Below, piece by piece: positions 24,287 through 33,074 of a stretch of 64,000 nt of DNA. Position 1 is the stretch's first letter. The number at the start of each line of letters is the position of its first letter. This DNA is from an uncultured Oscillospiraceae bacterium (GTDB taxonomy: Bacteria; Bacillota; Clostridia; Oscillospirales; Oscillospiraceae). The notes beneath the pieces are model-generated. The model had not been told where the DNA came from and searched no databases. It saw nothing but the letters and a program-made list of their open reading frames with translations. Location of the stretch: NCBI GenBank assembly GCA_947628185.1, contig CANQYW010000001.1, positions 1 to 64,000 on the forward strand, written 5' to 3'. Made by a program: the position numbers and the translations under genes.

Positions 24287-25534
24287 GTGGACAGGACCAT
24301 CTTTCACATCGACATAAACGGCTGTTACGCCAGCATTGAGTGTCTGCATCACCCGGAGCTCCGGGACAAGCCCGTGGCCGTGGGCGGGGATGTGGAGGCG
24401 CGGCACGGGATAATCCTGGCAAAAAACGAGGTGGCCAAGCGTTACGCCGTAAAGACAGGCGAGGCCATATGGCAGGCCCGGCAGAAATGTCCCAAGCTCG
24501 TGGTGTTACCGCCCCACTTCGAGCTATACCTCAGGTTTTCCAAGTTGGCGAGGAGGATATTTCTCGACTACTCCGACAAGGTGGAGCCCTTCGGGATAGA
24601 CGAGGCATGGGTGGACGTCACCGGGACTGCGGGGGCCGCCGGGGCGGAGCGCCTCGCCAACGAGGTGCGGCAGCGGGTGAAGTCCGAACTGGGGGTCACG
24701 GTGAGCGTGGGGGTGTCCTTCAACAAAGTGTTCGCGAAACTGGGCAGCGACTACAAGAAACCGGACGCGGTGACGGTCTTCTCCCGGGATAACTACAGGG
24801 AAAAGGTGTGGCCGCTCCCGGCCTCCGACCTCCTCTACGTGGGCCCCGCCACCACCAGGAAACTCCGGGACTACAACATAAATACCATCGGGGACCTGGC
24901 CCAGGCGCCGGTGAGTCTCCTTGAGCGGAGGCTCGGGAAGTGGGGCTTTGTGCTCCACGCCTTCGCAAACGGATTAGATTCGGAGCCCGTGGCCGCTTTT
25001 GGGGAGGACTCCCCCGTGAAGAGCGTCGGGAACTCCACCACGACGCCGAGAGACCTATATAACGAGAGGGACGCCAGCATAATATTCTACATGCTCTCCG
25101 AGAGCGTCGCCGCCAGGCTGAGGGAACAGGGGTTCCGTGCTACAGGCGTGCAGATAAGCCTCCGCGACAACACGCTCTACACCTTTGAGCGGCAGACGGG
25201 CCTTGAGCGGCCCACCGCCCTCTCCTCCGAGCTCCACGCCGCCGCCATGAAACTCATAGCCGGCAACTACTCCTGGGGCGTCCCCCTGCGCTCCATCGGC
25301 CTCAGGGCCATAGACCTCGTCCCGGACAGCGTCCCCGACCAGTTGTCCCTATTTGAGGACCAGGGACGCCGCGAGAGGCAGGAGCGCCTGGAGCGGGCCG
25401 TGGACGACATCCGCCGCCGGTTCGGCCATTACGCCATCGGCAGGGCCGTCACCACATTGGACGACACCCTCCGCAACATAAACCCCAAAGAGGACCACGT
25501 CATACACCCCGTGGGGTACTTTAAGGCGGTGTGA
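24287..25534 (+). CDS. dinB: Y-family DNA polymerase IV
   Basis: DinB copies damaged templates without proofreading. The 415-residue protein has the catalytic HIDINGCYASIE at residues 7-18, GIDEAWVDVTG near 100 (acidic catalytic pair DE), helix-hairpin-helix segments near 175-190 and a little-finger domain ending with a beta-clamp-type tail (QLSLFED near 363). The start is GTG at 24287, preceded by GGGAGG. It diverges from an S24 repressor, so expression is probably damage-induced, and overlaps the next small gene. Confidence 0.92.
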   Translation: MDRTIFHIDINGCYASIECLHHPELRDKPVAVGGDVEARHGIILAKNEVAKRYAVKTGEAIWQARQKCPKLVVLPPHFELYLRFSKLARRIFLDYSDKVEPFGIDEAWVDVTGTAGAAGAERLANEVRQRVKSELGVTVSVGVSFNKVFAKLGSDYKKPDAVTVFSRDNYREKVWPLPASDLLYVGPATTRKLRDYNINTIGDLAQAPVSLLERRLGKWGFVLHAFANGLDSEPVAAFGEDSPVKSVGNSTTTPRDLYNERDASIIFYMLSESVAARLREQGFRATGVQISLRDNTLYTFERQTGLERPTALSSELHAAAMKLIAGNYSWGVPLRSIGLRAIDLVPDSVPDQLSLFEDQGRRERQERLERAVDDIRRRFGHYAIGRAVTTLDDTLRNINPKEDHVIHPVGYFKAV

Positions 25535-25536
25535 TA

Positions 25537-25803
25537 ATGGAGGACGGAATAAACAACGTGAAACCGGACCCCAAGGTCTATGTTGGTGTCCGGGCGGAGT
25601 TCACCCCGGAGGGCCGGATACTGCCGCGCTCCGTCATCTGGGAGGACGGCCGCGAGTATCAGGTGGACAGGATATTGGACGTGCGCCGGGCCGCGAGTCT
25701 CAAGGCCGGAGGCGCCGGCATACGGTACACCATCCGCATAGGCGCTGTGAGGACCTTCCTCTTTCTCGAGGAGGACCGCTGGTTCGTGGAGCGAAAAATC
25801 TGA
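25537..25803 (+). CDS. Small protein translated with dinB, DUF6504-like
   Basis: This 88-residue soluble protein starts two bases after the dinB stop (an alternative GTG at 25531 overlaps dinB). Its core, PRSVIWEDGREYQVDRILDV followed by a beta-rich half ending in DRWFVERKI, resembles small proteins of the DUF6504 kind that accompany Y-family polymerases. It was recognised only by pattern and context. No catalytic motif is visible. A helper or regulator of translesion synthesis is an inference. Confidence 0.6.
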   Translation: MEDGINNVKPDPKVYVGVRAEFTPEGRILPRSVIWEDGREYQVDRILDVRRAASLKAGGAGIRYTIRIGAVRTFLFLEEDRWFVERKI

Positions 25804-25847
25804 TCGGTATATATTCCCGGCGCGGTAATTTATTGCCAGAGAAATAA

Positions 25848-25887
25848 TTGACAACTGGGCAAAAAACCTCTATACTTCAAGGTATAG
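25848..25887 (+). promoter_or_regulatory. Sigma-A promoter of folD
   Basis: TTGACA (25848-25853), 17 bases and TATACT (25871-25876) form a strong promoter. CTATAC, N6, GTATAG (25870-25887) is a small inverted repeat over the -10 box. Confidence 0.7.
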
Positions 25888-25909
25888 TCTTGAATATGGA
25901 GGTTTTTCT

Positions 25910-26767
25910 ATGCTCCTGAAAGGCGCGCCGGTAGCCGCGGCGATAAACGAGAAGACGAGGGCCCGGGTGGAGGCCCTGAAGGCCGGGGGCGTTCTCCCGG
26001 TGCTGGCGATCCTGCGGGTGGGCGAGAACGAGGCGGATATGTCCTATGAGAAGGGCGCCGTCAAGCGCTGTTCCTCCCTCGGGATAGGCGTCAAGAACGT
26101 GCTCCTCCCGGCGGACGTGAGCGAGGCGGAACTCCTCTCAAAAGTGGACGAGCTCAACCGGGACGGAGCGGTGCACGGGGTACTCATACTGCGTCCCCTC
26201 CCCCGGCACATTGACGACGCCCGGGTCCGGGACGCCCTCTCCCCGGCGAAGGACGTGGACGGCATAACCGAGGGCTCACTGGCCGGGGTGTTCACCGGCA
26301 GCGGGAGGGGCTTTTGCCCCTGCACGGCGGAGAGCTGTGTCAGGATCCTCGACCACTACGGCATAGACTGCGCCGGTCTCAGGGCGGTGGTACTGGGGCG
26401 CAGTCTCGTCATCGGGAAACCGGTGTCCCAACTGCTCTTGAGGAAGAACGCCACCGTCACCGTCTGCCACACGAGGACCCGGGACCTGAGCTCTGAGACC
26501 CGCCGCGCCGATCTCATCGTCGCCGCCGTGGGCCGGGCCGGGACGCTGACGGCGGAACACGTCTCCCCGGGACAGATAGTGATCGACGTGGGTGTGAACG
26601 TGGGCGCGGACGGCAAGCTCCGCGGCGACGCGGACTTCTCCGCCATTGAGCCCATCGTTGGGTCCATTACCCCGGTGCCCGGGGGCGTCGGCGCCGTCAC
26701 CACCGCGGTCTTGGCGGAACATGTGGTGAGGGCCGCGGAAATGTTTGACAATCACTCCCAAACGTGA
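25910..26767 (+). CDS. folD: FolD-family methylenetetrahydrofolate dehydrogenase, variant active site
   Basis: FolD interconverts methylene-, methenyl- and 10-formyl-tetrahydrofolate. The 285-residue protein has the family body: KDVDGIT near residue 115, the Rossmann segment VVLGRSLVIGKPVSQLL near 160 and GSITPVPGGVGAVT near 252. Two usual active-site residues differ: after the conserved Tyr46 the lysine four residues on is Ala50 (sequence SYEKGAVKR), and the GILVQLPLP loop reads GVLILRPLP, so the Gln is Leu94. A clostridial subgroup has this pattern as I recall it. Dehydrogenase activity may remain; cyclohydrolase activity is doubtful. The RBS is GGAGG. Confidence 0.82.
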   Translation: MLLKGAPVAAAINEKTRARVEALKAGGVLPVLAILRVGENEADMSYEKGAVKRCSSLGIGVKNVLLPADVSEAELLSKVDELNRDGAVHGVLILRPLPRHIDDARVRDALSPAKDVDGITEGSLAGVFTGSGRGFCPCTAESCVRILDHYGIDCAGLRAVVLGRSLVIGKPVSQLLLRKNATVTVCHTRTRDLSSETRRADLIVAAVGRAGTLTAEHVSPGQIVIDVGVNVGADGKLRGDADFSAIEPIVGSITPVPGGVGAVTTAVLAEHVVRAAEMFDNHSQT

Positions 26768-26809
26768 TACTATCCGGTGTGGCGCTATGGCGCCCGCGAG
26801 GTGTTAGCT

Positions 26810-27595
26810 ATGGACTCTTTAAACTGCGCGAATGATCAAGGTCTCCCCGGCCCCGGAAACGCGGGCGGGGGGCGGTTCTCCAGGTCCCAACTTCTCTTGG
26901 GGGAGGGACCCATGGAAAAGCTCCGGCGTTCCAGCGTCATTATATTTGGACTCGGGGGCGTCGGCGGGTACGCGGCGGAGGCGCTGGCCCGGGGCGGCGT
27001 CGGCACGCTGGGGCTCGTTGACAGGGACACGGTGTCCCTATCGAACATAAACCGGCAGATACTGGCGCTCCAGTCCACACTTGGCCGCCCCAAAGTGGAG
27101 GTGGCCGCGCAGCGACTCCGGGACATAAACCCCGATATCGTCCTGCACCCGTATAAGCTTTTCTATACCCGGGAGACGGCGGATACCATCGAGCTTGCCG
27201 CCTATGACTACGTGGTGGACGCCGTTGACACCGTCACGGCGAAACTTGAACTCATAGTGCGGGCCCACGAGGCCGGTGTGCCGGTCATAAGCTCCATGGG
27301 CACCGGGAACAAGCTCCACCCCACAGCCTTCGAGGTGGCGGACCTCTACTCCACGAGTTTCGACCCCCTCGCGAGGATAATGCGAAAGGAGCTCAGAAAG
27401 CGCGGCGTGGAGCACCTTAAAGTGGTCTACTCCAAGGAACCGGCCATGCGTCCCCTGGGCGCCGCCGAAGTTCCCCCCGAGGCGGGGCGCCGGGACACGC
27501 CCGGCAGCCTCTCCTTCGTACCCCCTGTCGCGGGGCTCATCCTGGCGGGGGAGGTCATAAGGGATCTCGCAGGTATCGATAACGGGAGTTTCTGA
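26810..27595 (+). CDS. tcdA: tRNA threonylcarbamoyladenosine dehydratase (TcdA/CsdL-like)
   Basis: TcdA uses ATP to cyclise t6A at position 37 of tRNAs reading ANN codons. The 261-residue ThiF/E1-like protein has the nucleotide loop FGLGGVGGYAAEALARGG near residue 45, LVDRDTVSLSNINRQ near 67 and the adenylation aspartate in VDAVDTV near 123. A SSMGTGNKLHP segment typical of TcdA follows. The ATG at 26810 has GAGG eight bases upstream. It lies 42 bases after folD and is likely read from the same promoter. Confidence 0.87.
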   Translation: MDSLNCANDQGLPGPGNAGGGRFSRSQLLLGEGPMEKLRRSSVIIFGLGGVGGYAAEALARGGVGTLGLVDRDTVSLSNINRQILALQSTLGRPKVEVAAQRLRDINPDIVLHPYKLFYTRETADTIELAAYDYVVDAVDTVTAKLELIVRAHEAGVPVISSMGTGNKLHPTAFEVADLYSTSFDPLARIMRKELRKRGVEHLKVVYSKEPAMRPLGAAEVPPEAGRRDTPGSLSFVPPVAGLILAGEVIRDLAGIDNGSF

Positions 27596-27704
27596 TTTTT
27601 CCAATGTCGATGCCGCAAAAACTTTATAGTTTTTCGGGAACAAATCTCCGCCGCTCTGAGTCTTAATGGCGGCCAAAGAAAATACATACGAAGGAATGAT
27701 AAAA

Positions 27705-28415
27705 ATGAAAAAGGTCTTGACTCTGCTGCTGTCTCTCGCCCTTGTGCTGAGTCTCGCGGCCTGCGCCGGGGACGGCTCCGGCAGTGCGCCCCCCACTCCC
27801 AACGTGGGCGGCACAGGCAGTGCCCCCAGCGACAGCACCAATGACGACCCCAGCGACGGTTCTAACGACGATCCCAACAAGGGGATCGACCCCGGCGCAC
27901 CCGTCCTCCCCGCGCCCGGCGATGGTGAAAGCGATGATGTTGATGGTGACACACCCCCCTCCGGCGGGACGGAGCAGACTCCCCCGATGATAAACGTCCC
28001 CGGCGGCGGCAACCAGGAGGAAGTACCCGTGACGGACGCCGGGGACCTCAAGGATAAGCTCTCCGCCATCTGCGAGGGCAGCATCACAAATCCCAACTTT
28101 ACCGACACCCTCAGGAGCTCCGCTGAGTTCTCAAACTACTTCGGCGGCAAGGTGAGCTATGAGGAGGGTATGCGCGTGGCGGTGAACCACCTCGAGATGA
28201 ACCCTCCCGCGCATATAGTCCTTCTCATCGAGCCGCTGGAGGGTGTGGACGCCGGTGAGTACGCCAAGACCCTTGAGGAGAACGCCGATCCCCGGTGGGC
28301 GATATGCGACGCCGCGGAGACGGTGAAGGTGTCCGTGAATGACGGCCTCGTGCTCGTGGTGATGTCCTCCGCCGAGATAACGGAGACTGTCACCTCCGCC
28401 TTTGAGGCCCAGTGA
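27705..28415 (+). CDS. Lipoprotein with acidic linker, DUF4358-like C-terminus (paralogue 1)
   Basis: A lipoprotein signal ends in LAAC (Cys20). It is followed by a long Gly/Ser/Asp/Pro-rich linker (about residues 22-105) and a folded C-terminal domain (about 110-236). That domain contains AHIVLLIEPLEGVDAGEYAK and VSVNDGLVLVVMSS, and aligns by eye with the next gene, so the two are tandem paralogues. It resembles DUF4358, a domain found beside MBOAT genes in clostridia. It is anchored outside the membrane; function unknown. The ATG at 27705 has GAAGGA nine bases upstream. Confidence 0.78.
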   Translation: MKKVLTLLLSLALVLSLAACAGDGSGSAPPTPNVGGTGSAPSDSTNDDPSDGSNDDPNKGIDPGAPVLPAPGDGESDDVDGDTPPSGGTEQTPPMINVPGGGNQEEVPVTDAGDLKDKLSAICEGSITNPNFTDTLRSSAEFSNYFGGKVSYEEGMRVAVNHLEMNPPAHIVLLIEPLEGVDAGEYAKTLEENADPRWAICDAAETVKVSVNDGLVLVVMSSAEITETVTSAFEAQ

Positions 28416-28475
28416 CAGGTCAATTAAAATAAAGCGCTATTAAATTTTTAAATATTTTTTGAAGGAGAAAATGAA

Positions 28476-29000
28476 ATGAAAATGAAAAAGATCGTCCTGC
28501 TCATCCTCGCGCTCTCCCTGGCGCTGGCCCTGGCCGCCTGCGGCGGCGGCGACAATGACGGCGGCAGCGCCGTCTCCAACCTCACCGACGAGCAGTTGGT
28601 GGAGAAACTCTCCGGCATAATGGACGGCAAGACCGGCGAGATGATGACGGAGACCATCTCCCTCTCCCAGCTCGCTGAGAACGCCGGCGGCGCCCCCTCC
28701 GACTTCTTCGGCACCTGGTTCAACGGCATGGCGCTCCCCGAGGGCACCAAGGTGGCCCTCAACCAGGGCATGATGATGGGTCAGGCCCACATAGTCTTCC
28801 TTGTCCAGCCCGCCGAGGGCACCAAGGCCGACGACTTTGCCAAAGAGATGGAGTCCAACGCCAACCCCGCCTGGAACGTGTGCACCCAGGCTGACACCGT
28901 GAAATACGCCGTCAAGGACGGACTCATCCTCTTCGTTATGACGAGCAAGGCTGAGCTCAACATAAGCGCCGACGATATCATCGCGGCTTTCAACGCATAA
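28476..29000 (+). CDS. Lipoprotein, DUF4358-like (paralogue 2)
   Basis: Signal peptide and lipobox LAAC (Cys22) precede a 150-residue domain without the long linker of the preceding paralogue. Shared segments include AHIVFLVQPAEGTKADDFAK and YAVKDGLILFVMTS. AAGGAG lies eight bases before the ATG. It precedes the MBOAT gene by 60 bases including a GC-rich hairpin. A role as an extracytoplasmic partner of the MBOAT/DHHW pair is inferred from position. Confidence 0.78.
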   Translation: MKMKKIVLLILALSLALALAACGGGDNDGGSAVSNLTDEQLVEKLSGIMDGKTGEMMTETISLSQLAENAGGAPSDFFGTWFNGMALPEGTKVALNQGMMMGQAHIVFLVQPAEGTKADDFAKEMESNANPAWNVCTQADTVKYAVKDGLILFVMTSKAELNISADDIIAAFNA

Positions 29001-29017
29001 ACATGAAATACATCCGT

Positions 29018-29045
29018 GCGGGGAGGCGGCAAGCCTCCCCCGCGC
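29018..29045 (+). promoter_or_regulatory. GC-rich hairpin before the MBOAT gene
   Basis: GGGGAGGC/GCCTCCCC with a five-base loop (GGCAA) forms a stable stem just upstream of the ribosome-binding site. There is no T tract, so it is not a typical terminator; it may stabilise or attenuate the mRNA. Confidence 0.4.
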
Positions 29046-29060
29046 ATTAAGGAGGCCGCC

Positions 29061-30449
29061 ATGCTATTTTCAGGCGCGACATTTCTATATGCCTTCACGC
29101 CCCTGGTCCTGATCCTCTATTTCCTGGTGCCGAGGAGGGCCAAGAACTACGTGCTGCTCGTATCGAGCCTCGTATTCTACTTCTTCGGCGAGCCGGTCTA
29201 CGTGCTGCTGCTTATCTTCTCCTCCCTCTCCGACTGGCTCCACAGCCTCTACATCGAGAGCCACCGCGGCACGAAGGCGGCGAAGGTGGCGCTGATATCC
29301 TCCATAGTCATTAACCTTGCTATGCTGGGGTTCTTTAAGTACACGGATTTCCTCATAGGGACGGTGAACAGCATACTGGGCACCTCCATCCCCAAGACCG
29401 GTGTGCCGCTGCCGATAGGTATAAGTTTCTTCACCTTCCAGACCATGAGCTACACCATAGACGTCTACCGCGGGAACGTCCACGCCCAGAAGAACTTGGG
29501 GACGCTGGCGACCTTCGTCTGCCTCTTCCCCCAGCTCATCGCGGGGCCCATCGTGCGGTACGTGGACGTGGCGGAGGAGCTGGAGAACCGCACCCACACC
29601 CTGGAGGGCGTGGCCTGCGGCGTCAGGCGTTTCGCGTTCGGCATGGGCAAAAAGGTGCTCATCGCCAACATTATGGGTGAGCTCTGCAGTTTCTTCCGGG
29701 ACTCCACCGACAAGAGCGTCCTCTTCTTCTGGCTCTACGCCGTGGCCTACACCATGCAGATCTACTTCGACTTCTCCGGCTACAGCGACATGGCCATCGG
29801 CCTCGGGGGCATATTCGGCTTTAAATTCCCGGAGAACTTCAACTACCCCTACATCTCCAAGTCCATCACCGAGTTCTGGCGCCGCTGGCACATGACGCTG
29901 GGCGGCTGGTTCAGGGACTATGTGTACATACCCCTGGGCGGCAACCGCACCACAAAGATAAAGTGGCTCCGGAACATAGCCGTGGTGTGGCTGCTCACCG
30001 GCCTCTGGCACGGGGCGGAGTGGAACTTCGTCCTCTGGGGCGGTTTCTTCGGGGTCATGCTGATAATAGAGAAACTCTGGCTGGGGGACCTCCTCAAGAA
30101 ACTCCCGGGGTTCGTCTCCCACATATATGTGATGCTCCTCGTGATACTAAGTTTCGTTATTTTCAACGCCGCGGGGCTCAAGGGTGTCATACATGACATC
30201 GGCGGCCTCTTCGGGGCCGGCGGTATCCCGCTGGTGAGCGGGGACGCGCTCTACTATCTGCGCAGTTACGCCCTGCCGCTCATTATCGCCATAGTGGGGT
30301 GCACTCCCCTGCCGAAGTACCTATACTCTAAGCTCCACGAGTGGCCAAAGGTGGTTCTGGAGCCCCTGGCCTCCACCGCGCTAATAGTCCTCTCCACCGC
30401 GTTCATAATAAACGGGTCCTTCAACCCGTTCCTCTACTTTAGGTTTTGA
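29061..30449 (+). CDS. MBOAT family O-acyltransferase (AlgI-like)
   Basis: This 462-residue polytopic protein transfers an acyl group, usually acetyl, across the membrane to a cell-surface polysaccharide. Recognisable parts are PLPIGISFFTFQTMSYTIDVYRG near residue 118, FWRRWHMTLGGWFRDYVYIPLGG near 272 and the catalytic histidine in LTGLWHGAEWNFVLWG near 313. The ATG at 29061 has AAGGAGG five bases upstream. The next gene encodes an SGNH/DHHW protein, the usual second component that completes the transfer. The acceptor polymer is unknown. Confidence 0.9.
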   Translation: MLFSGATFLYAFTPLVLILYFLVPRRAKNYVLLVSSLVFYFFGEPVYVLLLIFSSLSDWLHSLYIESHRGTKAAKVALISSIVINLAMLGFFKYTDFLIGTVNSILGTSIPKTGVPLPIGISFFTFQTMSYTIDVYRGNVHAQKNLGTLATFVCLFPQLIAGPIVRYVDVAEELENRTHTLEGVACGVRRFAFGMGKKVLIANIMGELCSFFRDSTDKSVLFFWLYAVAYTMQIYFDFSGYSDMAIGLGGIFGFKFPENFNYPYISKSITEFWRRWHMTLGGWFRDYVYIPLGGNRTTKIKWLRNIAVVWLLTGLWHGAEWNFVLWGGFFGVMLIIEKLWLGDLLKKLPGFVSHIYVMLLVILSFVIFNAAGLKGVIHDIGGLFGAGGIPLVSGDALYYLRSYALPLIIAIVGCTPLPKYLYSKLHEWPKVVLEPLASTALIVLSTAFIINGSFNPFLYFRF

Positions 30450-30463
30450 TGGGAGGCGCCGGT

Positions 30464-31564
30464 ATGAAAAGAATAAAATACATCGCGATAATCGTCTCCT
30501 TCGCCGTTGTCATCCTGGGGCTCTCTATATGGCACATCGTGCTGCCTGACGCCGATGTGAGTTACACCGAGCGCCGGGAGCTGGCCGAGGCGCCGGAGCT
30601 CACCCTCTCGGGGCTGTTCTCCCGGGAGTTTAGCGACGACCTGGAGTCCTACCTCCTCGACCAGTTCCCCATGAGGGATGGGTTCCGGGAGATAAACACC
30701 GCCTTCCGGCTCTACGTGCTGGGACAGCGGGACTCCAACGGGATATGGATAAAGGACGGGAGCGTCTTCAAGATGGAGAGTACCCTCAACGAGGAGCAGG
30801 TCAAGTACGCCGCGAGGCTCTATAACTCCGTGGCCGATATGTACCTCGAGGACCTGAACGTCTACTACTCCATAGTCCCGGACAAGAGCTACTTCGCGGC
30901 GGAGGCCAACGGCTACCCGCACATCGACTTTGATAAGCTCGTCTCCATCATGAACGAGAACGTCACCTGCGCTGAGTACATTGACATCTTCGACACCCTC
31001 TCCATCGACGACTACTACCGCACGGACACCCACTGGCAGGAACAGTGCATATTCCCTGTGGCAGAGCGCCTGGCCGGCGGCATGGGTATGGCGGAGTACC
31101 TGACGCCGGAGGAGGACTACACCGTCCACGAGCTCTCCCCCTTCTACGGCGTGTACCTACAGCAGTCCGCCCTGCCCATAGAGCCGGACACCCTCACGTA
31201 TCTCACAAGCGACTACACCGAGAACGCCGTCGTGACGGGGCCCATGTATGAGCACGAGGGCGTGTACATCCCGGAGCTCATTGACGACATGGACGGGTAC
31301 GACGTGTTCCTTGGCGGCACCCAGCCGATAATCGAGATCGAGTGCCCCAACGCCAGGACCGACAGGGAGCTCTACATATTCCGCGACTCCTTCGGCTCAT
31401 CCCTCGCGCCGCTTTTCACCGGGGCGTACTCGAAAATAACGATCATAGACCTCCGGTACGTCACGAGCCAGTACCTGGGGAACATGGTGTCCTTCACGCC
31501 CGGTTCCGACGTCCTGTTCATAAACTCGACCCTGGTCCTCAACACGGCCATGATAATGCGGTGA
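30464..31564 (+). CDS. DHHW family (SGNH-like) acyltransferase partner
   Basis: The 366-residue protein has one N-terminal membrane segment (residues 7-26) and an extracytoplasmic domain. TDTHWQ (near residue 190) and RDSFGSSLAPLF (near 309) are the histidine/aspartate and serine motifs of the AlgJ/DHHW type. It would complete acyl transfer to a surface glycan with the MBOAT protein encoded just upstream. The ATG at 30464 has GGGAGG seven bases upstream, which decides the start among three in-frame candidates. Confidence 0.85.
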   Translation: MKRIKYIAIIVSFAVVILGLSIWHIVLPDADVSYTERRELAEAPELTLSGLFSREFSDDLESYLLDQFPMRDGFREINTAFRLYVLGQRDSNGIWIKDGSVFKMESTLNEEQVKYAARLYNSVADMYLEDLNVYYSIVPDKSYFAAEANGYPHIDFDKLVSIMNENVTCAEYIDIFDTLSIDDYYRTDTHWQEQCIFPVAERLAGGMGMAEYLTPEEDYTVHELSPFYGVYLQQSALPIEPDTLTYLTSDYTENAVVTGPMYEHEGVYIPELIDDMDGYDVFLGGTQPIIEIECPNARTDRELYIFRDSFGSSLAPLFTGAYSKITIIDLRYVTSQYLGNMVSFTPGSDVLFINSTLVLNTAMIMR

Positions 31565-31599
31565 GCGGAGCCCCGCTATGACTTTCTACCATTTTACTA

Positions 31600-31627
31600 T
31601 TGCAAATTCTGAAATAAGTAATATAAT
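31600..31627 (+). promoter_or_regulatory. Sigma-A promoter of the following lipoprotein gene
   Basis: TTGCAA (31600-31605), a 16-base spacer and TATAAT (31622-31627) lie 54 bases upstream of the start codon, indicating a separate transcript from the MBOAT unit. Confidence 0.6.
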
Positions 31628-31680
31628 GATTCATTGTAGAGCTTTTTACCGCATATGATTACATGAACAGGGGGAACAAA

Positions 31681-32997
31681 ATGAAAAACCTAAAAAAGCT
31701 GACAGCTCTTCTCCTCTCGCTGATACTTATCGCCGCCTCCCTCGCCTCCTGCGGCGGGAAGGACGGACTCGACCTCTCCGACCCGGCGGGGCTCCTCAAG
31801 TCCGCCACTGAGGCCACGGCCGCCGACCTCAAGGAGCGCTACTCCGGCTCGCCCCTCGCCGCCATGGGCAAGGTGCTCTCCGGGGACACCTACACCGCGG
31901 ACCTTAGCCTCGGGGACGATTCAACCGAGGTCAAGGGCACCCTCCTTGTGGACAACGCCGCCCAGCAGGTCCAGCTCGACGGCAACGTGAACTCCTCCGG
32001 CGTGGGCATTGACATGGGTTTCTACTACTCCACCGAGTTCATGGGCGTCTCCATGCCCGTGCTGACCGGGGACACATACTACGGCCTCAGGCCCTCCGGA
32101 CTCACGGAACAGCTCCAGGGCAGCGCCCTGGCGGAGCTCCTTGAGCTGGACATGGAGTCCTTCGCCGAGCTCGACGCCGTTCTTGAATCTCTCTCCGCGA
32201 ACACCGGGAACTTCGGCGACACCGTTGAAAAACTACAGTCCCTGGCCCAGGATGCCTACAGCAGCTCGAACCTCACGGCTGAGGCCGCCACGATAGACGT
32301 GGGCGGCAATCAGGTGGACGGCGCCGTCATCACCGGCTCCATGGAGGGCGCGGCGCTGGCTGACTACTACGAGAAGGTCTTTGAGCTCCTGGACGGTGGC
32401 GTCCTTGACGGCATGAACGACCTGGCGGGCTCCGACTCTGAGGACGAGATAACCGCCGACTTCAATAAATTCCTGGATTCCATCCGCAACGGCAACGGTA
32501 CCCAGAAAATGAGCTACGAGGTGGCCGACGGCAAGTTCATCCGCTCCTCCGCGGAGCTCACCGTTGATGGCGACACGTATAAGTTCGACACGGAGTTATA
32601 TGACGACTTCACCGTGACCATCACCGAGGGCGGCGACACCGTCACCCTGAAGAGCCACGTTGAGTCCACCGACACCGGCTACACCCACACGCTGAACGTG
32701 TCCGGCGCCGCCACCAATATGGACATCACCGCCAAGTGCGGGAGCGACGGGGCGCTGGATCTCTCCATCACCGCCGACGGCGACACCCTGACCCTCACCG
32801 GCACATTCGCCTCCTCCGACACCTCCGCCGATATCACCGGAAAGCTCACTGCTGACGGCGAGTCCCTGGACGTCACCGTCTCCCTCAAGAACTCCGCCAC
32901 CATCACCGCCCCCGAGAACCGCAAGAACCTGGGCGAGATGTCCGAGGAGGAGCTCTACGCCCTCATCCTGCCGCTCATCATAATGACCCAGCAGTAA
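31681..32997 (+). CDS. Lipoprotein of unknown function
   Basis: I do not recognise the family of this 438-residue protein. A lipoprotein signal ends in LASC (Cys24). The mature part is acidic, rich in Thr/Asp/Gly and mostly beta-like, with repeated short strands in the last 150 residues (for example YKFDTELYDDFTVTITEGG). It contains no cysteine cluster or catalytic motif that I can name. The ATG at 31681 follows AGGGGG by six bases. It has its own promoter and terminator. It is probably surface-exposed. Confidence 0.72.
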   Translation: MKNLKKLTALLLSLILIAASLASCGGKDGLDLSDPAGLLKSATEATAADLKERYSGSPLAAMGKVLSGDTYTADLSLGDDSTEVKGTLLVDNAAQQVQLDGNVNSSGVGIDMGFYYSTEFMGVSMPVLTGDTYYGLRPSGLTEQLQGSALAELLELDMESFAELDAVLESLSANTGNFGDTVEKLQSLAQDAYSSSNLTAEAATIDVGGNQVDGAVITGSMEGAALADYYEKVFELLDGGVLDGMNDLAGSDSEDEITADFNKFLDSIRNGNGTQKMSYEVADGKFIRSSAELTVDGDTYKFDTELYDDFTVTITEGGDTVTLKSHVESTDTGYTHTLNVSGAATNMDITAKCGSDGALDLSITADGDTLTLTGTFASSDTSADITGKLTADGESLDVTVSLKNSATITAPENRKNLGEMSEEELYALILPLIIMTQQ

Positions 32998-33012
32998 ATG
33001 AGAACTTGATAC

Positions 33013-33055
33013 TCAAAAACCCGCCGCCGGATCATTCACCGGCAGCGGGTTTTTG
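33013..33055. terminator. Terminator after the lipoprotein gene
   Basis: A stem AAAACCCGC-CGCCGG with its complement (one mismatch) ends in TTTTT on the plus strand. It lies between converging genes and has A residues on its 5' side, so it probably works both ways. Confidence 0.82.
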
Positions 33056-33074
33056 TATTAAATTTACGTTGTCC

